A stretch of 47,537 bases of DNA. Source: a virus. The notes beneath the pieces were generated by a model, which saw nothing but the letters and a program-made list of their open reading frames with translations, searched no databases and was not told the origin of the DNA. Positions within the stretch are counted from its first letter, which is position 1; each line of letters opens with the position of its first letter. Shown one piece after another: positions 6,105 through 13,169 of the stretch. Where the stretch lies: positions 1 to 47,537 of IMG/VR virus record IMGVR_UViG_3300007514_000025, one strand, 5' to 3'. The translations under genes were made by a program, and so were the position numbers.

Positions 6105-6429
6105 AACTCCTACCAATAAGCTACGTAAGATTCGCAATTTATGTAACGAATTCAAACAGACAATTAAATATAAACCACTAGATACCAAGATAGATTCAGC
6201 ACGTATTCATGCCCTTATTGATGACATACTTAAAGTATTAATGCATGAACAGTTTGATGAATCGAAATTGGTTGGAAGTTCCACTAATAAAACTAGAGAA
6301 TATTGGGATGAAGTGAACCGATTGGAAAAGAGGCAAAAAGAATTGACCTCTTTAGAAGAGAACCGTCAACTGGGGCTTGAAGCCCTGAAACAAATAAAGG
6401 AGCAACGTAATGGTCCTAGGACTAAATAG
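6094..6429 (+). CDS. Unknown helical protein (111 aa)
   Basis: ATG 6094 overlaps the whiB end; an in-frame TTG at 6085 is less likely. The product is lysine-rich and predicted helical, ending in a coiled coil (about residues 70-108: YWDEVNRLEKRQKELTSLEE and onward). No family is recognised. It overlaps the next start by 20 bases. Confidence 0.6.
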   Translation: MVNKTPTNKLRKIRNLCNEFKQTIKYKPLDTKIDSARIHALIDDILKVLMHEQFDESKLVGSSTNKTREYWDEVNRLEKRQKELTSLEENRQLGLEALKQIKEQRNGPRTK

Positions 6430-7480
6430 AAGTCATCATAATGTCAGTCACACTGAAGCACATCCCATGTTGGAAGGAGGATCAAACCCTGATAGCCGGA
6501 ATGCATTGGATGTCATGTCCGAAGCAGGCGCATTGTTTGATGTCTACTATCCGAGTGCATCTTGGAAAAATGGAATCGCTCCCGTTGTGGCACATGGTAA
6601 GCACGAAGGTGAGCCACTATACAAGTGGGTAGTGCGACAAGATACTGATGAACCTTTGGGTTTGCACTCAGGTGCATTCGTTGAGTCTGGTAGTTACAGG
6701 CACGTAGGCGAGATGGCCGAGAAGATGTTTCCGAATAGCACACTGAATTGCACAGTATTCGGTAAGGGTGAGCGCATGGCGTTGACTCAACAGATCAGTG
6801 ACCCAATTGATTTGGGTGGTGGTGATGTGATCCAGCCTTCAATCATGTGGATTAGTTCGTTCAATGCACAGTGGTCTACTGCTGTCTTTGATATGATCGG
6901 TCGATTGTTCTGTACGAATCAGTTGATTGGACAGACTCCATTGTTCAGTGTGAAGCACACGAGGAACCATGATGTGACCTTTGAGCAGCGAACACATGTT
7001 CTAACAGAGGCTATTGCACGTGCTGAAGTTGTTGGTCGTATGGCTGTGATAATGAAGGATCAGGAGTTCACTGATGATCAGTTCGATCAGTTGACTAAGC
7101 AGATTGTTCCCCGACCTCCGTTCATTCTTGATGAGAATGGTGTTCCGACTGATCGGATTCATGGTACGGCTGAGAAGCGTATGATTGCCAACCGTGGTGC
7201 GATGAGGACCATGTGGCAAAAAGAATGCACTGAGTTTGGTCAGGTACTTCACTTACCGGTACATACACAAGGTGAAGGGGTATTGAAAGATACAGGCACA
7301 ACAGACGTATTCAATGGGAACAAATGGCTGGCTTATAACGCCGTGCAGGGTGCCGAGCAACACAATATCAATAGTCGGTTCTCCAAGACGACAGCGGCCC
7401 GTGAGAGGGCGCTAACAAGGTCTGTCGATGGACGTACTCCCTATGCTGAGAGGGCTTGGGATCTTCTGAATGCCAATTAG
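6410..7480 (+). CDS. DUF932 / phage-plasmid-like protein (356 aa)
   Basis: ATG 6410 follows AAAGGAG at 6397-6403. The sequence fits the DUF932 family (also called phage/plasmid-like protein TIGR03299): an N-terminal activity-like segment with YKWVVRQDTDEPLGLHS, a central ISSFNAQWSTAVFDMIGRLFCTNQL stretch, and a helical SVKHTRNHDVTFEQR region. The molecular role is not established; members occur in plasmids and phages near replication and recombination genes, as here between ssb and a Cas4-like nuclease. Confidence 0.75.
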   Translation: MVLGLNRSHHNVSHTEAHPMLEGGSNPDSRNALDVMSEAGALFDVYYPSASWKNGIAPVVAHGKHEGEPLYKWVVRQDTDEPLGLHSGAFVESGSYRHVGEMAEKMFPNSTLNCTVFGKGERMALTQQISDPIDLGGGDVIQPSIMWISSFNAQWSTAVFDMIGRLFCTNQLIGQTPLFSVKHTRNHDVTFEQRTHVLTEAIARAEVVGRMAVIMKDQEFTDDQFDQLTKQIVPRPPFILDENGVPTDRIHGTAEKRMIANRGAMRTMWQKECTEFGQVLHLPVHTQGEGVLKDTGTTDVFNGNKWLAYNAVQGAEQHNINSRFSKTTAARERALTRSVDGRTPYAERAWDLLNAN

Positions 7481-8354
7481 GAAGGAATTGAATAGTCTTA
7501 TGGATAAACTTGTACCACCGGTAGATCCTGAGAGTCGCCTGATCCTGAATAGGGTAGGTGAATTCTTTACTGGCAATGATGCGCCGTCGTTACCAGATGA
7601 AGCAAAGTGGCGTGGTTCTTGGGCAGGTAGTTGCTCAAGACAAATTGAATACAATATGCGAGGGACTGACCAGTCTGATCCTCCTAGTCCTGCTGATTTT
7701 TGGAGGATGGGATTGGGATCTATTGTCCATGAGCATCTGAATCCTGCATTGGAGCATTGGCTTGACACTGACAAGAGTGTGGTGCTTCATGAGGAACTGA
7801 GTACACAGATTGGACCTAATGGTTGGGGTCACGTAGATATGGTGTTGGAACTTCCTGAACATGACCAGAAGGTTGTCATTGAGTTGAAGACAATCAATGG
7901 TACTGGGTTTAAGAAGTCCATCCAAGGCCAAGGTCCACGACACTCAGCACTGTTGCAAGGTTCTCTCTATGCGAATGCTTTAGATGCAGACCTGTTGGTT
8001 ATCTGTTATCTCGCTGTTGAATTGTTGAGTCCGGGGTGGGCAACCGCCAAAGGATTTGATAACTTGGGCCGGTTCGGTGCCGAATGGCATTACACCCCGG
8101 ACATATTTGTTCCACTTGCAGAGCAAGAGATTAAAAGAATGGAATGGATCAGTGAACGTGTGGATACAGAACAAAGAGTTCCACGTATGTTCAGTGAAAG
8201 TGATCCTGATATTCCCGCTGGTGCAATCATTACCCAACCTGCAACTGGAGCGTGGACTTTAGTTGATAACGATCAATTGCTTGGTAGAGGTACGACTTGG
8301 CAATGCAACTACTGTAGTCATCAGACTACCTGTGTAAACGATCAGGAGAACTAG
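7470..8354 (+). CDS. Cas4/RecB-like nuclease (PD-(D/E)XK, 4Fe-4S)
   Basis: The 294-residue protein has the catalytic set of the family: H87, D123 (GHVD), E138-x-K140 (VIELKT) and the Q163-x3-Y167 motif. C55, C279, C282 and C288 (C...C-x2-C-x5-C) match the iron-sulfur cluster cysteines of Cas4/AddB. Such enzymes resect or cleave DNA ends; in phages they accompany recombination and replication. No Cas1/Cas2 is nearby, so spacer acquisition is unlikely. ATG 7470 overlaps the previous gene; ATG 7500 is an alternative start. Confidence 0.8.
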   Translation: MPIRKELNSLMDKLVPPVDPESRLILNRVGEFFTGNDAPSLPDEAKWRGSWAGSCSRQIEYNMRGTDQSDPPSPADFWRMGLGSIVHEHLNPALEHWLDTDKSVVLHEELSTQIGPNGWGHVDMVLELPEHDQKVVIELKTINGTGFKKSIQGQGPRHSALLQGSLYANALDADLLVICYLAVELLSPGWATAKGFDNLGRFGAEWHYTPDIFVPLAEQEIKRMEWISERVDTEQRVPRMFSESDPDIPAGAIITQPATGAWTLVDNDQLLGRGTTWQCNYCSHQTTCVNDQEN

Positions 8355-8699
8355 GTGCAAGGAAATGATGAATCAGTTTTGGAGATTGTTTTTGTAGACA
8401 TAGCCACTGATACTGAAGAGCCTTTATTTCAAATCGATTACCATGAACTTCATGCTATTACTGAAGCATTGAAGTTAACCGACAGATGGATCCAATCCAA
8501 GATCACTATGAATGAATCATGGGGTTGGGATTCTGACAACAAGACACCTATCAACAAGGTTAGTCGCCGGTCATTGCAACTTGTCCAGAATAAGGCACAT
8601 TGGTTGCGTCGGTATATGGCTACCCGCTTTCAGGGCGGGGAGATAGAAGAAATGCCCGACTTTGATTTAGAACTAGAGAAAGGATACTCCAATTCCTAA
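8355..8699 (+). CDS. Unknown protein (114 aa)
   Basis: GTG 8355 follows AGGAG at 8343-8347. The product is acidic at both ends, with a central helical region (HAITEALKLTDRWIQSKITM and LQLVQNKAHWLRRYMATRF). No family is recognised. Its 3-prime end contains the ribosome site and the unusual start of the next gene. Confidence 0.65.
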   Translation: MQGNDESVLEIVFVDIATDTEEPLFQIDYHELHAITEALKLTDRWIQSKITMNESWGWDSDNKTPINKVSRRSLQLVQNKAHWLRRYMATRFQGGEIEEMPDFDLELEKGYSNS

Positions 8700-9558
8700 G
8701 AGCGTTGTACCTATTGGCCCAACATGGGGAAGGATCCCTGAGCAGGGGAGAATTCGTCTAGGCGTTAAGACAGAACGTGCAATGAAAGCCATTGATACGT
8801 TCAGGTTTACTTCTAAAGACCGTGAAGCCCTTTGTCAGATAGCAGATTGTTATGGAGGTAGAGTTGAAGAGTGGACTCCACAGCGTTCTAAGGAACAGCA
8901 ATGGGAAGTGATCAGTGGATCATCTGAGATAAGGGTATTTCTGCCTCAGAACAGCATCGATGTTTGGTATGAGGAATGGAGTGGCGGTGGTTTGGTTCGT
9001 CGTTGTGATGGGCTGAACGCTCAAGTTGAAATTCAGACTCCCGATGGCACGGACATCGACATGGTTCCTTGCCATTGTTCTCAACAAGTTGAGTTGAACC
9101 GACCGATGTCTTGTGATCCTCATACACGATTGAGTGTGATCCTTCCTGATATTCGTTTTGGTGGGACATGGCGATTAGAATCGAAAGGATGGAATGCATC
9201 CAAGGAATTGCCAGCGATGAGTGAAGTTATTACACAGATGCAGGCGATGGGAATAGTAGAAGGGGTACTTAGTCTAGAAAAACGGACAAAAAAGTCTGGT
9301 GGTCAGACACGTAACTTCGTTGTACCCAAGTTGAGTACGAATACTTCCCCTCTTGAGATCATGCAAGGCAAGGCTATCCCCAAGATAGGGGAAGTCCCTA
9401 AGCCTCCTGCCTTGGTAGAAGCAGTTGTAGATGCAGAGATTGTAGAAGAAGGAGCAGAGATTACCTTTGCACCGGGGTCTGACGGATGGGACATACCTCC
9501 CCCTAATACCAATGTGAAAAAGAACCCTAACCCTCCACCTAAATGGCTACCGGTATGA
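8692..9558 (+). CDS. Recombination directionality factor-like protein (Gp3-like), probable ATT start
   Basis: This resembles the Gp3-like/RDF-like family of actinobacterial phages and prophages: GRIRLG, TFRFTSKD, YGGRVEEW, YEEWSGGG, LVRRCDG, TRLSVILPDI and TWRLESKGWNA. A pair and a lone cysteine around residues 127-143 may bind metal. The RDF of the phiC31/phiBT1 group makes serine integrase excise. The first ATG (8782) would remove GRIRLG, but the frame is open upstream without ATG, GTG, TTG or CTG. An ATT at 8692, seven bases after AAAGGA (8679-8684), gives 288 residues and is preferred. The C-terminal 80 residues are Pro-rich and probably disordered. Confidence 0.7.
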   Translation: MPKSVVPIGPTWGRIPEQGRIRLGVKTERAMKAIDTFRFTSKDREALCQIADCYGGRVEEWTPQRSKEQQWEVISGSSEIRVFLPQNSIDVWYEEWSGGGLVRRCDGLNAQVEIQTPDGTDIDMVPCHCSQQVELNRPMSCDPHTRLSVILPDIRFGGTWRLESKGWNASKELPAMSEVITQMQAMGIVEGVLSLEKRTKKSGGQTRNFVVPKLSTNTSPLEIMQGKAIPKIGEVPKPPALVEAVVDAEIVEEGAEITFAPGSDGWDIPPPNTNVKKNPNPPPKWLPV

Positions 9559-9692
9559 TGATCTGGCAGGTTTGCTGCCCTGTCTGTAGCGCAGAGTGGA
9601 TAGAAAAACAGAAGGAGCCACCTGTCGGTGTTTGTGGACGTTGTGGTAATCTGCCCGGATACTGGGCTAGGGAACTTGAGGTAGATGAGTAA
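9555..9692 (+). CDS. Small zinc-ribbon protein (45 aa)
   Basis: ATG 9555 overlaps the previous stop. CCPVC near residue 8 and CGRCG near residue 27 form two CxxC knuckles about 19 residues apart, a minimal zinc ribbon. The acidic C-terminus overlaps the start of the HNH gene. Function is unknown; it may assist the neighbouring nuclease. Confidence 0.6.
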   Translation: MMIWQVCCPVCSAEWIEKQKEPPVGVCGRCGNLPGYWARELEVDE

Positions 9693-10047
9693 CATCTATG
9701 GTAAAGGGCCAAAGGGAAAGGCAACTAAACTTCATGCTGCGATTGTTAGAAGTCGTAGTAGTTGTGAGTCTTGTGGCTCTACCGATCATTTGCAATGCGC
9801 TCACATAATCAGCCGTAAATATTCATGGACTAGAACAGCATTGGATAATGCGTTCTGTTTGTGTGCCCGTTGCCATAGACATTTCACTGACAACCCTGTT
9901 GAATTCGGACAGTTCACTATTGAAAGAATCGGGGAACCAAACTATCAATCTTTATTAGATAGAAGAAACAGTATCGATAAATTCGATTGGGATAGGGAGG
10001 TAGAGAGACTACTCGTCATTGCCAAAGAACGAGGGATACCATGTTAG
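9685..10047 (+). CDS. HNH endonuclease
   Basis: The 120-residue protein has a basic N-terminus, a zinc-binding C27-x2-C30 and C60-x2-C63 frame, and the HNH core: H40 (CAHIISRKYS), N55 (ALDNAFCLCARCH) and H64/H66. HNH enzymes nick or cut DNA with one metal ion. In phages free-standing HNH proteins act in packaging or as homing nucleases. This one is far from the terminase and among recombination genes, so processing of replicating DNA is the more likely role (inference). Confidence 0.8.
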   Translation: MSNIYGKGPKGKATKLHAAIVRSRSSCESCGSTDHLQCAHIISRKYSWTRTALDNAFCLCARCHRHFTDNPVEFGQFTIERIGEPNYQSLLDRRNSIDKFDWDREVERLLVIAKERGIPC

Positions 10048-10256
10048 AGGATGAGGGAGATGCCTACCAAGAAGAATGGGGTGTCTACCTAGACTTAGAT
10101 CCTGATAATAGAGTTTGGGAATTGAGGGCACGAGGGAGTGCAGCCATGTTGTTGTTTATTCTAATGGATGTAAGCCCGATGAGTCTGGTTTCTAAACTGG
10201 TTGAGGAATCAAAGTTCGACGCTGCAATCAAGGGATTTGAAATTGACAATGAATAA
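10041..10256 (+). CDS. Unknown acidic protein (71 aa)
   Basis: ATG 10041 overlaps the HNH stop by seven bases. The first 30 residues are acidic (EDEGDAYQEEWGVYLDLDPD). A hydrophobic stretch (SAAMLLFILMDVSPMSLVSKL) may be a buried helix or a weak membrane segment. No family is recognised. Confidence 0.55.
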   Translation: MLEDEGDAYQEEWGVYLDLDPDNRVWELRARGSAAMLLFILMDVSPMSLVSKLVEESKFDAAIKGFEIDNE

Positions 10257-10410
10257 TGAACATACAAGAGGACGAATGTACCCGAAAGGTAGGGCTAAAG
10301 AGTTTATAAAGTGTTGGAACTGTAATGGATATGTTCACAAGAAACTATTAGATGAGAATCATTACGATGGATTCTGTCCATTATGCGAGGCTAGTGGATT
10401 ATTAGAATGA
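10249..10410 (+). CDS. Zinc-ribbon miniprotein (53 aa)
   Basis: ATG 10249 overlaps the previous stop; ATG 10276 is an alternative. CWNCNGYV and CPLCEASG form two CxxC knuckles about 20 residues apart, a zinc ribbon with a basic N-terminus (RGRMYPKGRAK). It is related in style to the protein at 9555, though not obviously homologous. Confidence 0.6.
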   Translation: MNNEHTRGRMYPKGRAKEFIKCWNCNGYVHKKLLDENHYDGFCPLCEASGLLE

Positions 10411-10589
10411 AAAAGATAGAAGACATTATCTTCTGGATGGTAGAACAGATGCAACTTGCTATGCCTATAGAAACCAAATATGAATGTGAAGGTGCTTGTG
10501 ATGGGGTTCTTGAATACCCATGTGTTTATTGTAAAACTATTCCACCAGAACACTTGTCTGCCAAAGAATCCCCTTCTCAGGAACATTAA
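10407..10589 (+). CDS. Small cysteine-rich protein (60 aa), last early gene
   Basis: ATG 10407 overlaps the preceding stop (ATGA). The product has an N-terminal helix (KIEDIIFWMVEQMQLAM) followed by C-x3-C and C-x2-C (CEGACDGV, CVYC), a probable zinc site. Its last 53 bases run over the 3-prime end of the oppositely oriented phosphoesterase gene, leaving no room for a terminator between the two transcription units. Confidence 0.55.
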   Translation: MKKIEDIIFWMVEQMQLAMPIETKYECEGACDGVLEYPCVYCKTIPPEHLSAKESPSQEH

Positions 10590-11586
10590 TCCATAGTGCC
10601 TGTTGTGGTGCCTCGTAGGCAAAGTTCTCTATCGCAGCGTACTCATCATATCCTTTAAGACTGCCATTGAGTAGGAACCCTGACGAGGGGGCCATGATCA
10701 ATTGATGGAAGTGACCTAATACCATGTAATCAAAGTCGGTGTTGTTACGTTTGCGTGCTACCAGTCGCATGAGTGGAGGCCAGATACCACCAATACCTCC
10801 ACCACCACGAGCCTGATCGCCATGAGTGAGTAGGTATGTCGTGTCTTGTACGTCAACCATGAGGTCGGCACCTGTGGCTACCTCAAAGGTAACCTTCTTA
10901 TTGTCAATGAATCGTTGCTCCAATGTCTTGGATAAAAACCAATCAAAGTTATCCTTGGCGCGAAGTTTGGCACGAGGTTTACGAGTACGCCGACCATGAT
11001 TCCCAACTACACATGGTATATGGACATAGTTAAAATGCTCTGCCAAGAGATTGATGCCTGCTGTAATCTGTTCAGTCCAGAAAATAACTGACGACAACAT
11101 GGTATCTTCGTTTGTTTGTGTCAGTTCCTCATGGATATCACCACTGAAGATGTCACCACCTAGAAAGAGGACACATCCTTCATAGTTGATACCAGTTATG
11201 TAGTCCTTGGTAAGTAGGATCACCTTCTGGAAGTAGTTCTCTAACCGGGCTACGGCAATCTCTCTGTTGTATTCGTTGCGGTAACCTATCTCTTCTGGCT
11301 TAACAATCTCATCGAAATGTGTGTCGGATAGTATCGTGCATACAACACCACTTGATTTCTTAGGTGTCTTGGTCAACCATTTCGGTGGCTTGTACGTATG
11401 CCCTGCTAGTTGTGTGAATAGTTTGCCTCTAATTTCTGCCTGATCAAGATCAGTTTCTAACTCTTTGACCTGTGCTTTCAGAATGTCCCGTTCAGTACGA
11501 GCCTTACTCAACTGCCGGGACATGGCAGTAATCTCCTGTATGACCTCACCTTCTTCTGCAAACTCTTGAAGGCTAGCGTCGCTCAC
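10537..11586 (-). CDS. Calcineurin-like metallophosphoesterase
   Basis: The 349-residue protein begins with a coiled coil (about residues 15-55), then the metallophosphoesterase core: D88-x-H90 (LSDTHFDE), GGD145, GNH197, H255-GD and GHFH at 291-294, all the usual two-metal ligands. It would hydrolyse phosphodiester or phosphomonoester bonds; the substrate cannot be told. It is the last gene of the late unit, after the endolysin, so it is expressed late. The coiled coil suggests oligomerisation or attachment to a particle. Its 3-prime end overlaps the last early gene on the other strand. Confidence 0.85.
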   Translation of the reverse strand: MSDASLQEFAEEGEVIQEITAMSRQLSKARTERDILKAQVKELETDLDQAEIRGKLFTQLAGHTYKPPKWLTKTPKKSSGVVCTILSDTHFDEIVKPEEIGYRNEYNREIAVARLENYFQKVILLTKDYITGINYEGCVLFLGGDIFSGDIHEELTQTNEDTMLSSVIFWTEQITAGINLLAEHFNYVHIPCVVGNHGRRTRKPRAKLRAKDNFDWFLSKTLEQRFIDNKKVTFEVATGADLMVDVQDTTYLLTHGDQARGGGGIGGIWPPLMRLVARKRNNTDFDYMVLGHFHQLIMAPSSGFLLNGSLKGYDEYAAIENFAYEAPQQALWINVPEKGILWQTSVLVE

Positions 11587-11836
11587 GAGTCATCACCGTC
11601 TGCACACGACCAGCAGTAACGTCTGCATAGCCTAATGATCGCAACCAAGCAGCAGCCATTTCTTTCCCAATCCCGCCACCATGTGCACCATCCCATATCT
11701 GATTGAAAATATCGTCAGGTAGATCATCGATCCACGCTTTCCCATTCTTGGGACGGTCAGCAAAGTCTGCTAACGATATATCAGAGGCCATATGGTACTT
11801 GTGGGTTCCAAAGGGCGAGCCATACAGTTCCGTCAA
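11573..11836 (-). CDS. Unknown small protein (87 aa)
   Basis: TTG 11836 with AGGA upstream is the likely start; ATG 11791 lacks a ribosome site but overlaps the preceding gene less. The middle (DLPDDIFNQIWDGAHGGGIGKEMAAAWLRSLGY) has helix-turn-helix character and the end is basic, so it may bind DNA. A small-terminase role was considered, but the gene sits far from the large terminase. Unassigned. Confidence 0.5.
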   Translation of the reverse strand: MTELYGSPFGTHKYHMASDISLADFADRPKNGKAWIDDLPDDIFNQIWDGAHGGGIGKEMAAAWLRSLGYADVTAGRVQTVMTRERR

Positions 11837-13166
11837 CTATTCCTGTTGGAACATGAAGCATTGCTCTTTGAAATTGCTTGACTGCTTTGGTTGTTTTCCT
11901 ACCGAATATTCCATCAGCAGCACCACATGGGAAGTCTAGCGCGTTCAATCGTTGCTGAACGACACGGACCTCTGGTCCTTTACTGCCTCGTTTGATTGGG
12001 CACTGTCCAATACTTTGTCCAATCGAAACTATGTACGCTAAGAGTCCCTTCCAATCCATTGGTTTTGCTGGGACATCATCATCAGGGAAAGAAGTAGAAG
12101 GGAACCAACCATCTGCATCACGAGGTTGGAAATGCCACCATTCACCGGCCACAGTTGGCCTGAATCCATACCGTTCAGCGATGTTGGTCACTTCAGTTGT
12201 TGAAACCTTGCCAGTGATTCTAAGATCAATGGCGTATGCATACCCGTCGGGTTGCTCCTGATGAAACGATCCTTTAAAGAATCCATCAGGCCGTTTCCAA
12301 TCAGGATTAGCGGCGAGATTGCCCTTACCGGCACGGTACTTATCGTACAATCGTTTCTGTTCAGCATAAGAACGACAACCAGATACTACCACAACCTTAC
12401 CTTTGATCCTGTCATCCCCAAAGAACAACTTGATTCGATCCATGAACTTGGGATGGATCAGCGACAAGTCAACTCGTTTGTTTGCAATTGGAATCTGTTC
12501 TGTGCCCCGAGGCCGGACGACACCAACCTTATCTAGTCGGTATTCAGAAATGTCCCATGCCATTGTCTTGGGTGACACCGCAGCACCACCGTAATAGGCA
12601 TCTAGCCATGCCCATGTGATAGCCGTCTTGTCAGATACAACAATGCTGTGCTTGACCCATTCGCCACCATCTACACGGGCGTGGACAAAGCCTTCATTTA
12701 GATTGGCATCGCATTCAAAGAGGACCGGGCCTCCACCCACTTTGATCTCTCCGACTTGGATCGAATCACCCCATTCAGGTTTCTGTCCCAAATGGTAGAT
12801 ATACATGCCAATAGGCATGTACCCGCCCTCTGTCTTACCGAACCATGTACGGAATGAGAACCCATCAGGATCAGGACGCCTATTGCCATGTCCATTTGAC
12901 TGGCCCTTCTCATTCTTCCAACGCAGATCGGCAAACCCCAGTGTCTTGCCGGTGCTATCAGATTCCCAACCATCTAAGACACTAACGACATATGACATCT
13001 TCACGTGTCGGCTTGGTGGTACCTCTTTGTGGAGAGAGCAGCCGTAATGTTCTCCTTCAGGGAATGCCAATCGCAAAGCACCATCATGCGTATAAGCATG
13101 ATGCAACTTGCCGCTCCAAGAATCTTCCCAACCTTCATTAAAGGCTTCGTGAACCAGAGTCGCCAT
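11781..13166 (-). CDS. Three-domain endolysin: lyase-like + M15 peptidase + PG-binding
   Basis: Residues 1-212 resemble the beta-jelly-roll of polysaccharide lyase family 14-like proteins (GYMPIGMYIYH, WLDAYYGGAAVSPKTM). Residues 235-350 are an M15 D-Ala-D-Ala carboxypeptidase/VanY-like domain with SGCRSYAEQ, H302, D314 and the EWWHF motif (H345), the zinc ligands. Residues 389-455 are a PG_binding_1 domain (GSKGPEVRVVQQRL, DGIFGRKTTKAVKQFQ). It should cut peptidoglycan peptides at lysis; the N-terminal part may open an outer polysaccharide layer. There is no signal peptide, so export needs the holin. Alternatively it is a virion-borne entry enzyme. Confidence 0.8.
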   Translation of the reverse strand: MATLVHEAFNEGWEDSWSGKLHHAYTHDGALRLAFPEGEHYGCSLHKEVPPSRHVKMSYVVSVLDGWESDSTGKTLGFADLRWKNEKGQSNGHGNRRPDPDGFSFRTWFGKTEGGYMPIGMYIYHLGQKPEWGDSIQVGEIKVGGGPVLFECDANLNEGFVHARVDGGEWVKHSIVVSDKTAITWAWLDAYYGGAAVSPKTMAWDISEYRLDKVGVVRPRGTEQIPIANKRVDLSLIHPKFMDRIKLFFGDDRIKGKVVVVSGCRSYAEQKRLYDKYRAGKGNLAANPDWKRPDGFFKGSFHQEQPDGYAYAIDLRITGKVSTTEVTNIAERYGFRPTVAGEWWHFQPRDADGWFPSTSFPDDDVPAKPMDWKGLLAYIVSIGQSIGQCPIKRGSKGPEVRVVQQRLNALDFPCGAADGIFGRKTTKAVKQFQRAMLHVPTGIVDGTVWLALWNPQVPYGL

Positions 13167-13169
13167 ATT

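Noticed and set aside
7470-8354. Part of a CRISPR-Cas system because of Cas4 similarity
   Set aside because: No repeats, Cas1 or Cas2 nearby; phage Cas4-like nucleases are common in recombination modules.
11573-11836. Small terminase subunit
   Set aside because: HTH-like character only; far from the large terminase and at the end of the late unit, so left unassigned.
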